Below are positions 25,788 through 33,449 of a DNA stretch of 46,430 nucleotides, piece after piece. The stretch covers positions 1 to 46,430 of the forward strand of contig JAPLOI010000007.1 in NCBI GenBank assembly GCA_026400815.1. Reading direction: 5' to 3'. The position numbers and the translations under genes are program-made. The stretch's first letter is position 1; every line of letters begins with the position of its first letter. This DNA is from Alphaproteobacteria bacterium. Lineage in GTDB: Bacteria > Pseudomonadota > Alphaproteobacteria > Acetobacterales > Acetobacteraceae. The notes beneath the pieces are model-generated. The model saw nothing but the letters and a program-made list of their open reading frames with translations. It did no database searches and was not told the origin of the DNA.

Positions 25788-26798
25788 TCAGCTTGGGTTG
25801 GGCCGTGGGATGCAGTTCTGCGCCGGTGGGGTGCGCAGCGCCTCGGCCAGCATGCGGCCCACATCGGCGCCGCGCCCGGCGGCGAACACCTGGCCCTGCG
25901 TCGCCTCCGCCAGGCAGCTCGCCTGCTCGTTGCGCGCGATGTCGATCACGGAGATCGACAGCAGCGGGTCCGCCGCCCGCGCCGTGCGCGCCGCCGCACA
26001 CGGATCGGCGCGGCAGGTCTCGGTTCCGTCGGTGATCACCACCACGAAGCCCGGCGTGCCGGCCGGCCGGCCCTTCACCGCGGCGGCGGCCTTCTCGATC
26101 GACAGCGCCAGCGGCGTGCCGGAGGCGTCGGGCCGCAGCGTGCGCAGCGCGGCCCCCAGCGGCGCGCGCTGCAGGTTGGTGTAGGTGCCCACCGGCACCA
26201 CGCTGCATTGGCTCGCCTCCACCCGGTCCGGGTTGAAGGAGCCGAAGCTGAACAGATGCACCCGCGCGCGCTGCGGCAGCGTATCCAGCACCGCCAGCGC
26301 CGTGCGCCGCGCCTCCTCCATCCGCTCCTGCCCGGCCGGGGTGCGCGCCATCTCGGCGATCATGCGGTCGTTGCCGGGGGTCTCGGTGATCGGCCCGGCC
26401 TCCTTCTCGATCGCCGCCATCTTGGCCCGCTCGGCCGCGGCATCCATCGCCGCCGGCCAGCGCATGGAGGCCGAGGTATCCACGATCAGCGCCACGTCCA
26501 CCGCCTCCGCCTCGGCACACACCTGGCATTGCCCGCGGCGGCGGGCGGATTCGCTCTCCAGCTCCGCGATGCGCCGGCGCAGCTCCATCTCCGCCATGCG
26601 CAGGCTGCCATCGTCCACCGGCGGCAGCGGGCAGAACGCCTCGCGCGGACTGGCGACCTTGGCCAGCGCATAGGCCATGGAGGTTCCCCACCACATCGCC
26701 AGCCCCGCCAGCGGCACGCCCACCACCAGGGCGGCCACGGCCAGCGCGGCCAGGAAGCGGCGCCGGTTCTGCCCGGCAATGTGCTGCGGATCGCTCAT
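25788..26798 (-). CDS. Membrane-anchored von Willebrand factor A protein
   Basis: This 336-residue protein has a transmembrane segment at about 15-38, the shared linker (PREAFCPLPPVDDG, ELRRRIAELE, Cys91) at 51-91 and a vWA domain at about 98-320. A complete MIDAS motif DTSAS (D107, S109, S111) and FVVVITDGTETC are visible. vWA domains bind protein partners through the MIDAS metal. Several additional Cys pairs (QCQVC, TCRADPC) suggest disulfides and hence a periplasmic position. The start overlaps the stop of the previous gene by 4 bp. It is the second vWA protein of the cluster, distinct from the soluble one at 16169. Confidence 0.88.
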   Translation of the reverse strand: MSDPQHIAGQNRRRFLAALAVAALVVGVPLAGLAMWWGTSMAYALAKVASPREAFCPLPPVDDGSLRMAEMELRRRIAELESESARRRGQCQVCAEAEAVDVALIVDTSASMRWPAAMDAAAERAKMAAIEKEAGPITETPGNDRMIAEMARTPAGQERMEEARRTALAVLDTLPQRARVHLFSFGSFNPDRVEASQCSVVPVGTYTNLQRAPLGAALRTLRPDASGTPLALSIEKAAAAVKGRPAGTPGFVVVITDGTETCRADPCAAARTARAADPLLSISVIDIARNEQASCLAEATQGQVFAAGRGADVGRMLAEALRTPPAQNCIPRPNPS

Positions 26799-28060
26799 GG
26801 CACCGTGAACTCCGTCACGCCCTGAAGGGAGCTGCCGTTGGCGGTGCCGCGGACCTCCTTCTTCTCCCCGGCCACGGTGATGCGCACGGTGAAGGGCACC
26901 GGCGTGCGGCGCGTGGCGTAGTCGTAGTAGTGCACCTTCACCTGATACGTGCCGGAGGGCGGCTTCTCCGCCCAGATCACGTTCTCCACCGGGGTGCCGG
27001 AGGTGCGCCCGCGCTCGGCGTTCATGTCCACGTCCAGCACGCCGCCGCAGGCCTGCTTGCGCTCATGGAAGATCTGCGCGCCGCCGGGGCACACGACGTA
27101 CAGGTCGAGGTCGGCCGGCCCGTCCCACACCAGGGAGACCTGGTATTCGCCGCTGCGGGCGCGCTCGCGGTCCAGCCGCTGGTCGATCTCGCTGCGCTGC
27201 TGCGGCGGGGGCGGCGGCGCGGCCTGGGGCTGCGGGCGCGGAATGGCGGCGATGCGGCATTGCTGCACGCGCCCGGCATAGTTGCGCTCCAGCTCGGCGA
27301 GGCGCGTGCGCAGGCGGATCTCCTCCTCCTGTAGGCGCAGCAGGCCGCCATCGGAGGGCGCCGGAAGCTCGCAGATCGGCGCGGCCGGCAGGCGGGCGAA
27401 GGCCATCGCATGGCGCATGATGTCGGGCATGAACCAGGCCAGCACCGCGGCCAACAGCAACAGCAGGGCGGAAAGGCCGAGCAGCCGCAGCGGCCACTTC
27501 GCCGGTGGCTCGGGCTCCGGCGGTGGTGGCGGGGGCGGCGGCGGTTCCGGGGGCGGCGGTGCAGCGCGCGGCGTGGCGGCGGCCCGCACCAGCTCCCCTT
27601 TCAGCGCCGGCAAGGGGGCGGCGTTCTCCACCGCGCGCAGGCCCCATCCGGCCAGCACCGGCTCCCCGCCCACCAGCCGGAGATCGGACAGTGCCGCGCC
27701 TTCCAGCGCGGTGGCCAGCAAATTGCCCAGCACGCGGGCGCTGTCGTTGCGATCCTCCTGCAGCCGCTTCGCCTCGGCCTCCACCTCCTCCACAAGCTGG
27801 CGGAACTGTTCGAGCGCGGGTCCGCGATCCTCCGGCTTCAGGTCATCCAGCGTGGCGATCGCGCCGGGCTGGCTGGTGAACCACTGGATCGCCTCGGGCA
27901 GCACGTTCGCTTCGGCGAACAGCCCGGCATGGCGTGCCATCCCGCGCGAGGCGAGGTGCTGCACCACCTGGGCGCGGTAATCCTGCGCCACGCCGTCCAG
28001 CACGCGGGCTGGGCGGCGGCTGCGCCGGTCGGTCTCGCCAAGGAGGCGGAGCGGGGCCAT
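26795..28060 (-). CDS. SrfA-like membrane anchor with C-terminal DUF2135-like domain
   Basis: This 421-residue protein has an N-terminal cytoplasmic domain (1-160) including IQWFTSQPG near 58-66 and GEPVLAGWG at 132-140. The same pattern (VSWYAKAG and ETPVLVNWG) occurs in the next gene upstream and is what I take as SrfA-like. A Pro-rich stretch (168-187), a transmembrane segment (about 190-210) and the shared linker (Cys230, RTRLAELE, Cys268) follow. The C-terminal domain (about 300-421) has DLDLYVVCPGG, GGVLDVDMN, NVIW and GTYQVKVHYYDY, the pattern of DUF2135/YfaP-like domains often linked to vWA proteins. The ATG at 28060 was chosen over an upstream extension lacking homology-like sequence. 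Confidence 0.78.
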   Translation of the reverse strand: MAPLRLLGETDRRSRRPARVLDGVAQDYRAQVVQHLASRGMARHAGLFAEANVLPEAIQWFTSQPGAIATLDDLKPEDRGPALEQFRQLVEEVEAEAKRLQEDRNDSARVLGNLLATALEGAALSDLRLVGGEPVLAGWGLRAVENAAPLPALKGELVRAAATPRAAPPPPEPPPPPPPPPEPEPPAKWPLRLLGLSALLLLLAAVLAWFMPDIMRHAMAFARLPAAPICELPAPSDGGLLRLQEEEIRLRTRLAELERNYAGRVQQCRIAAIPRPQPQAAPPPPPQQRSEIDQRLDRERARSGEYQVSLVWDGPADLDLYVVCPGGAQIFHERKQACGGVLDVDMNAERGRTSGTPVENVIWAEKPPSGTYQVKVHYYDYATRRTPVPFTVRITVAGEKKEVRGTANGSSLQGVTEFTVP

Positions 28061-28070
28061 GCGCCGGCCC

Positions 28071-29933
28071 TCAGCGCGGCGCCGCGGGCGGCGCCGCCGG
28101 GGTGGCGGGAGCGGCCGGGGCCGGAGACGCAGGTGCCGCCGGAGCTGCAGGAGCGGCGGGGGCAGCCGGCGCCGCCGCTTGGGGCGCTGCTGGCGTGCAG
28201 GCATTGTCCTCGCTGCGCGCCGCCACGTTGTTCTGCTGCAAGAAGGTCAGCAGCGTTGCCGCCGGCAGGGCGTAGTCGGCGCGGTAGGCCGTTTCGCGGT
28301 CGGTGCGGATGAAGGTGTTCACCCCCACGATCCGCCCGCAGCGATCCGCCAGCGGCCCGCCCGAATTGCCGCGATTGATCGCCGCGGTATGGATCACCAC
28401 CGGCGCGCCCTGCATCGTCTGCACCCCGGCCACCTCGCCGGAGGTGAAATGCGCCGCCGGCATCGCCCCGTCCTCGCCGCGCAGCAGGCGCTTGAAGTCG
28501 TCGCCCACCTGGGTCACGAAGCCCGGGAAGCCCACCGCCACCACCGGCAGCAGGCGATCGGCGGTCGGCGACAGTGCCAGCGGCGGCAACTGCCCTTCCT
28601 TCAGCTTCAGCACCGCGAAATCCGGCTTGCCGAAATCGTGGTTCGGCGTGCGCGCGATCACCTCCGCTTCCACCGGCTTGCCCAGCTTGCGGTTCACCAC
28701 ATAGAGCTCGCCGGGGGTGGAGCCATCCACCACGTGCAGGTTGGTCACCACGATATTGGGCGCGATGGCGAAGCCGCTGCCCGTGGAAAGCCCTTGCTGC
28801 CCGTCCGGCCCGCGCGAGGGCGCCAGGATCAGCACGGTGGAATCCTCCAAGAGGTCGGCAAGGTTCGTGGTCTGCCCGGCCCCGGGCACGGCAGGTGCCC
28901 CCGGCGGCGACTGCGGGCGCTGCACCGGCTGCTGGTCCGGCGCCGGCGGCAGTGCCGGGATCGGGGACATGCCACGCGGCGTGGCATCGCCCTGGCGCTG
29001 CGGGCCAGAGGGCAGCGGCCCGTCCGGCGCCACGCAGATATCGCCGCGCAAGGCCGCCTCCAGCTGCGAAAGCCGCCGGCGCAGCCCGTCATTCACGCCT
29101 TCCTGGATGCGCTTGAGGTCGGCATCGAAAGCGGGGTCGCGCGGCACCGGCGCGGTGGCCTCGATCTGCCGGGCCAACTGCACCCAGCCGTAATAGAACC
29201 CCGCCGCCAGCGCCACGGCCGAAACCAGCAGCACGATCGCCGTGGCCGCCAAAATCGCGGTGGCCGCACTCATCGGCCGGCGCCAGCCCGGCTCGCCGGC
29301 AGGCGGCGGTGCCACCGGCGGCGGCGGCGCGCCACCCCCTGTGCCCGCGGCCGCCATGGCCACGCCCGCGCCCACGGTGGCGGCACCCGCCACGGCGGCA
29401 GCGGCCGAGGCGGCCGGTGCTGCGGTACCCCACGGATTCGCCCCGCCCGGCACCAGGTCGCGGAACACCTCGGCGAAATGCCGCGCCAGCGCCGCCGGGT
29501 CCTCGCCCACCTGTGCGGGCACCACGCCCCAGTTCACCAGCACCGGCGTCTCGCCGGTCCACAATATGTCGCCGCGCCCGGGCAGGGAGAGCGCGGCGCG
29601 CAGCAGCGGCCCGGCCTCGGCATCGCCGAACAGCGGCACCAGGTCGGCCATGCGCCCGCGCAGCGCGTTCTCGGCCGCCAGGCGCTGGCTCGTCGGCAGC
29701 GTCTCGAACGCCACCGGGTCCTCGCCGGCCTTGGCGTACCAGGACACCCGCGCGATCGGCTGGCCATCCTTCGCATCGGCCCAGGGCTCGGCGAACATCT
29801 CCGCCGCCCGCGGCGCGCGTTCGGCCAGCAGCGCCTTCAGGCGCTCAAACTGCAGGATCGCCGGCTGGCCATCCACAGGCAGCAGGGTCCGGTCGGTCAG
29901 GCTCGATCCGAGCAGAAGGCGTGAACCGGACAT
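28071..29933 (-). CDS. SrfA-like membrane anchor with C-terminal trypsin-like serine protease
   Basis: This 620-residue protein has an N-terminal SrfA-like domain (1-160) with DGQPAILQF, VSWYAKAG and ETPVLVNWG, then an Ala/Pro-rich stretch and a transmembrane segment at about 222-250. A version of the shared linker (DGLRRRLSQLEAAL, Cys300) follows, then a Pro-rich stalk and a trypsin-like protease domain (about 365-580). The catalytic triad is readable: His400 in VVTNLHVVDG, Asp438 in KPDFAVLKL and Ser524 in RGNSGGP. An Ala/Pro tail ends the protein. This is an HtrA/DegP-like protease core without visible PDZ domain. Placed outside the membrane, it could cleave a periplasmic target when the cytoplasmic SrfB/SrfC side signals, or the reverse; this is inference. 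Confidence 0.88.
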   Translation of the reverse strand: MSGSRLLLGSSLTDRTLLPVDGQPAILQFERLKALLAERAPRAAEMFAEPWADAKDGQPIARVSWYAKAGEDPVAFETLPTSQRLAAENALRGRMADLVPLFGDAEAGPLLRAALSLPGRGDILWTGETPVLVNWGVVPAQVGEDPAALARHFAEVFRDLVPGGANPWGTAAPAASAAAAVAGAATVGAGVAMAAAGTGGGAPPPPVAPPPAGEPGWRRPMSAATAILAATAIVLLVSAVALAAGFYYGWVQLARQIEATAPVPRDPAFDADLKRIQEGVNDGLRRRLSQLEAALRGDICVAPDGPLPSGPQRQGDATPRGMSPIPALPPAPDQQPVQRPQSPPGAPAVPGAGQTTNLADLLEDSTVLILAPSRGPDGQQGLSTGSGFAIAPNIVVTNLHVVDGSTPGELYVVNRKLGKPVEAEVIARTPNHDFGKPDFAVLKLKEGQLPPLALSPTADRLLPVVAVGFPGFVTQVGDDFKRLLRGEDGAMPAAHFTSGEVAGVQTMQGAPVVIHTAAINRGNSGGPLADRCGRIVGVNTFIRTDRETAYRADYALPAATLLTFLQQNNVAARSEDNACTPAAPQAAAPAAPAAPAAPAAPASPAPAAPATPAAPPAAPR

Positions 29934-29977
29934 CTCAAGGCTCCCTGGCGGCGACTTCTAGGCGCATGCAACTGGTA

Positions 29978-30766
29978 TCAAGGCAGGATCGGCGGCCGTC
30001 GCGGGGGCGGTGGCGCCGGTGGCGGCGTGGGTGGGGCAGGAGGCGGCGGGGCAGGGGGGCGAACCCCCGGCAGGTCCACCTGCTCTGGCGCCCCGAAGCG
30101 GATATTGTCCACCCCGAAACCGGCCGGTTCCGCTCCCACCAGGTGAAATTCCAATCCGGCGATGCGCGGCGCAAGGTCGCGCGTGGCCAGGCCCAGGAAC
30201 TCGAACCCGGTACCGCGATTGGCCGTGCGCCCCAGCACCCGCCCCTGCCGGTCGAACACGGTGATCGCGGTGCTCTGCGGCGCATCGAAAAACCCGCCAT
30301 CCAGCCCCACCGCGGCCACGTCGCGGTCGAACCAGATCGCGATCGGCCCGTTCCAGCGCGGCGAGCCGGCCAGCCCCGCGCTCATCGCGCCCTGCGGGGT
30401 GCCGTTCATCTGCACGGAGGTGCCGGGCGAGGCCGGGTCGATCATCAAGGGCGCCGCCGCATTGCCCACCACGCAGCCCGTGAGTACCGCGCCCTGCGGG
30501 CATTCCGCCGGAGTGCCGAGCCGCTGCCCACGAAAAAATCCGCCGAACCGCACCGTCGGGCTGCCCGCTCCGCCCTGGTAGAGCGAGGGCGGATAGGTTG
30601 GGTTCTCCGCCCCCAGCGGCACCTCCGCGAAGGTGATCCGCCCGGCCCCGGCCTTGAACTGGTTCTGCTCGATCCGCACCACGCCATCCTGTGCCGCGGC
30701 CGGCGTGGCGCTGGCCATCCCCAGGGCGAGAGCCAGCATGCCGGCGATGGTCTGGAGCAGGCGCAT
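29978..30766 (-). CDS. Exported protein with Pro-rich tail, paralog 2 of a tandem pair
   Basis: This 262-residue protein has a Sec signal (ALALGMASATPAAAQ). The mature domain is about 200 residues and shares most of its sequence with the neighbour at 30848: FKAGAGRITF, NPTYPPSLYQGG, RWNGPIAIWFDRDVAAVGL, GFGVDNIRFGAP. The pattern IWFDRDVAAVGLDGG and VDNIRFG resembles beta-sandwich domains of exported proteins of unknown function. A Pro-rich tail ends RRPPILP. I chose the ATG at 30766 because the signal starts there. It stands just upstream of the SrfA-protease gene in the same direction. It is a candidate client or ligand of the anchored sensors, or a substrate of the protease; this is inference. 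Confidence 0.8.
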   Translation of the reverse strand: MRLLQTIAGMLALALGMASATPAAAQDGVVRIEQNQFKAGAGRITFAEVPLGAENPTYPPSLYQGGAGSPTVRFGGFFRGQRLGTPAECPQGAVLTGCVVGNAAAPLMIDPASPGTSVQMNGTPQGAMSAGLAGSPRWNGPIAIWFDRDVAAVGLDGGFFDAPQSTAITVFDRQGRVLGRTANRGTGFEFLGLATRDLAPRIAGLEFHLVGAEPAGFGVDNIRFGAPEQVDLPGVRPPAPPPPAPPTPPPAPPPPRRPPILP

Positions 30767-30847
30767 GGGTTCGGGCCCGAACTGGTTTCGCTTCCGTGAC
30801 CCTAGGCCACTTCTCAACCGCCGGAAAGGACACGGCCCCAGCGCTGC

Positions 30848-31615
30848 TCACGGGATGATCGGCGGGCGACGCGGTGCCGGCGGAGGTGGGGGAGGCGGCG
30901 GCGGCTGCGGCGCCGGCGGCACCACGCCCGGCAAATCCACCTGCTGCGGCGCGCCGAAGCGGATATTGTCCACCCCGAAGCCCTGCGGCTCGTTGCCCAC
31001 CAGGTGGAATTCCAGCCCCGCGATCCGCGGCGCCAGATCCTTGGTCGCCAGCCCCATGAACTCGAACCCGGTGCCCCGGTTCACCGTGCGGCCGAGCACC
31101 TTGCCCTGCCGGTCGTACACCGTCACCGCCACGCCGCCGGAGCCATCGAACCAGCCGCCCTGCAAACCCACCGCCGCCACGTCGCGGTCGAACCAGATCG
31201 CGATTGGCCCGTTCCAGCGCGGGGTGCCGCCCAACTCCGGCGATTGCGAGCCCTGCACGCCGGAATTGTCCATCGTCGCCACCTGCGGCGACGCCGGGTC
31301 GAGGATGAGCGGCGCCGCGGGCGTGCCCGCGAGGCACCCGGTCAGCGGCGCATCGCGCGGGCATTCCGCCGGGGTGCCCAGCCGCCGGCCACGGAAATGC
31401 CCGCCGAAGCGCACCGTCGGGCTGTCCGCGCCGCCCCGATAGAGCGACGGCGGATAGGTCGGGTTCACCGCCCCCAGCGGCACCTCGCTGAAGGTGATCC
31501 GCCCCGCGCCGGCCTTGAACTGCCGCTCCTCGATCCGCACCACCTCCTGCGCGCGCGCCATGCCCGCGGCCACCGCCAGGGGCAGCGCGAGGGCGAGGAC
31601 GGGCAGCAGCCTCAT
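30848..31615 (-). CDS. Exported protein with Pro-rich tail, paralog 1 of a tandem pair
   Basis: This 255-residue protein has a Sec signal (MRLLPVLALALPLAVAAGMARAQ) followed by the same domain as the product of the next gene, including FKAGAGRITFSEVPLG, the Cys pair around AECPRDAPLTGC, RWNGPIAIWFDRDV, NRGTGFEF and VDNIRFGAPQQVDLPG. The Pro-rich tail ends RRPPIIP, nearly identical to the paralog. It is the first gene of the large minus-strand cluster after the hydrolase gene, from which it is separated by 45 bp. The strict conservation of the terminal RRPPI-P after variable proline runs suggests a recognition tag. No enzymatic motif was seen. Confidence 0.8.
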   Translation of the reverse strand: MRLLPVLALALPLAVAAGMARAQEVVRIEERQFKAGAGRITFSEVPLGAVNPTYPPSLYRGGADSPTVRFGGHFRGRRLGTPAECPRDAPLTGCLAGTPAAPLILDPASPQVATMDNSGVQGSQSPELGGTPRWNGPIAIWFDRDVAAVGLQGGWFDGSGGVAVTVYDRQGKVLGRTVNRGTGFEFMGLATKDLAPRIAGLEFHLVGNEPQGFGVDNIRFGAPQQVDLPGVVPPAPQPPPPPPPPPAPRRPPIIP

Positions 31616-31660
31616 GGCCAGGACTCCAGGTGAACGATCCCGGAAGCCTATGCCCCGGCA

Positions 31661-32605
31661 TCATGGCCGTGAAGCGGCATGCCCCCTGCCGGGGCGATCA
31701 CGCATTGGTGAATGGCCGTAGCTTCCCGCGAGATCCAGCACCGCCCGCACCACGGCCCCCGGCGCCTCATGCGGCAGGAAATGCCCCACCCGGTCCAGCA
31801 CCCGCCGTTCGTACCCCGCCGTGAACAACGCCGCGTGCGGGTCCGGGAAGCGCGGCACGCCCACCCCGTCCGCCGCACCTTCCAGGTTGATCGCCGGCAC
31901 CGCGATGCGTGGTGATTGCGCCAGCCGTGCCTCCACGTCCGCCAGCGCCGGATCGCCTGGCGCCGCGTTGTGCCGATGGCGGTAGGACTGGATCACCACC
32001 GCCACGAAATCCGGATTGTCCCAGGCCTCGGCCACGCGGGCGAACAGCGCTTCCGAAAACCGCCAGTTCGGCGACCACAGCCGCCACAGCAGCCGGCACA
32101 GCTCGCGCCGGTTCGCCTCCAGCCCGGCCTCGCCGCGCGGGGTGTGGAAATACCACTGGTACCAGTAGGCCAGCTCCTGCTGCGCCGTGCCCGGTCGCCC
32201 CGCTGTGGCGATGTTCTGGATGTTGTAGCCGCCGATCGTCACCAGCCCGCGCACCTGCTCCGGCCACAACGCCGAAACCACGCAGGCCGCCCGCCCGCCC
32301 CAGTCATACCCCGCCAGCACCGCCGGCTTGAGGTCGAGCGCCACCAGGAAATCCCTGAGATCCGACCCCAGCGCCGCCTGCTCGCCAGAGCGCGGCGTGG
32401 CGGCATCAAGAAACCGCGTCGGCCCGTAGCCGCGCAGCCAGGGCACCAGCACCCGCAACCCCTGTGCGGCCAAGGCGGGCGCCACTTCGGCATAGGCGTG
32501 CACATCGTCCGGGAAGCCGTGCAGCAGAACCACGGGCGGTGCGTCCGCCGGACCGTGCTCCAGGTAGGCGATCTCCAGCGTGGCGGTGCGAACTGTCCTC
32601 AGCAA
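31661..32605 (-). CDS. Alpha/beta hydrolase, epoxide hydrolase/dehalogenase type
   Basis: This 314-residue enzyme has the alpha/beta-hydrolase layout: oxyanion-hole HGFPDD (29-34), nucleophile elbow GYDWGG with Asp101 rather than Ser, and a C-terminal VGHFLPHEAP carrying the catalytic His. An Asp nucleophile is typical of epoxide hydrolases and haloalkane dehalogenases. The start is unusual: no ATG is available, and the first codon is a TTG at 32605 whose sequence is contributed by the hairpin repeat upstream, with AAGAAGAG as a weak ribosome site. It may be cotranscribed with mlaC upstream, separated only by the repeat. No functional link with the srf-like cluster downstream is evident. Confidence 0.85.
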   Translation of the reverse strand: MLRTVRTATLEIAYLEHGPADAPPVVLLHGFPDDVHAYAEVAPALAAQGLRVLVPWLRGYGPTRFLDAATPRSGEQAALGSDLRDFLVALDLKPAVLAGYDWGGRAACVVSALWPEQVRGLVTIGGYNIQNIATAGRPGTAQQELAYWYQWYFHTPRGEAGLEANRRELCRLLWRLWSPNWRFSEALFARVAEAWDNPDFVAVVIQSYRHRHNAAPGDPALADVEARLAQSPRIAVPAINLEGAADGVGVPRFPDPHAALFTAGYERRVLDRVGHFLPHEAPGAVVRAVLDLAGSYGHSPMRDRPGRGHAASRP

Positions 32606-32726
32606 GGAAGACTCTTCTTTTTTCTGAAGAAAAAAGAAGCAGAAAAGACTTCATTCATTTGGGCCGAGCCAAAATGAACAAACGTTTTTTGGTTCTTTTT
32701 TTCAAAAAAGGACATCCTTGCTTGCT
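32604..32726. repeat. Dispersed A-core-B hairpin repeat, copy 4
   Basis: A arm 32614-32639 (12-bp stem CTTCTTTTTTCT), core stem TTCATTTGG with CCAAAATGAA (about 32651-32678, one bulge), and B arm about 32691-32711 with one mismatch. The ends read AAGGAAG and CTTGCTT. It fills the gap between the mlaC stop and the TTG start of the alpha/beta hydrolase; both codons overlap its edges. Confidence 0.85.
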
Positions 32727-33331
32727 TACCCCGCCGCCGCCTGCTGCTTCAGCGCATCGATCAGCGCCTGCACGTTGTTGCCGTTGCGGCTCATGAACGC
32801 GGCGTAGTCGCTGCGCTGCGTCAGCCGCAGGCTGGTGCCTTCGGCGATCACGTCGATCACCATTGGCAGGCCTTCGGCATCCACCACCCAGTCCACCTTG
32901 TTCGGCGCATTGCCCGGCCGGTTCACGATGGTGGCAACCGCGACATCCGCCTCGCGCCGGGCGGCCTTGCCCATCGTGTAGGTTACGCCTTGGTATTCAC
33001 CCACCTTCTCCGTCACGCTGCGGATCAGCCAGCGGCGGAACAACTGCGTGAATTCCGCCTGCTGCGGGGCGGAGGCGGTGCGCCAGAACCGGCCCAGGCA
33101 GAACCGCGCCACGGCCTCTACGTTCACGCGCGCATCCACCACCTTGGCCAGCGCCGCGCGCTTGGCCTCCAGCGTGCCGCTGCCATTGGCGATGGCCAGC
33201 AACTCGCGCAGCATCGTGTCGACGAAACTTGCCGCCGCATCCGGGTCGGCAGCGCGCGCTGGCCGGGCAAGGGCTGCAATGCCCAGCAGGGCAGGGGCGG
33301 CGACAAGCAGGCGGCGGGTGATCATGCTCAT
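32726..33331 (-). CDS. mlaC: Phospholipid transport periplasmic protein MlaC
   Basis: This 201-residue MlaC/Ttg2D-family protein shuttles phospholipids between the outer-membrane MlaA complex and the inner-membrane MlaFEDB transporter. It has an N-terminal export signal with paired Arg (MSMITRRLLVAAPALLGIAALARPARA). The family pattern is FVDTMLRELLAIA, ARFCLGRFWRTAS, FTQLFRRWLIRSVTEKVGEY and a C-terminal segment VIDVIAEGTSLRLTQRSDYAAFM. The length is normal. The start may be at 33331 or two codons later. mlaA lies 118 bp upstream in the same direction; the inner-membrane mla genes are not in the window. It was preferred over a longer frame to 33496 that lacks a signal at its start. Confidence 0.92.
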   Translation of the reverse strand: MSMITRRLLVAAPALLGIAALARPARAADPDAAASFVDTMLRELLAIANGSGTLEAKRAALAKVVDARVNVEAVARFCLGRFWRTASAPQQAEFTQLFRRWLIRSVTEKVGEYQGVTYTMGKAARREADVAVATIVNRPGNAPNKVDWVVDAEGLPMVIDVIAEGTSLRLTQRSDYAAFMSRNGNNVQALIDALKQQAAAG

Positions 33332-33449
33332 GGTCCCGATGGTCCTCACGCTTGCGGCGGAAGTGGCATTGCCGCACGGCAAGCGCAACCCTGGCCCCGC
33401 TGCGCGGCACGTCCGCGGCAACGCAAGGGCCGAAACAAGGCGCGGCGCC

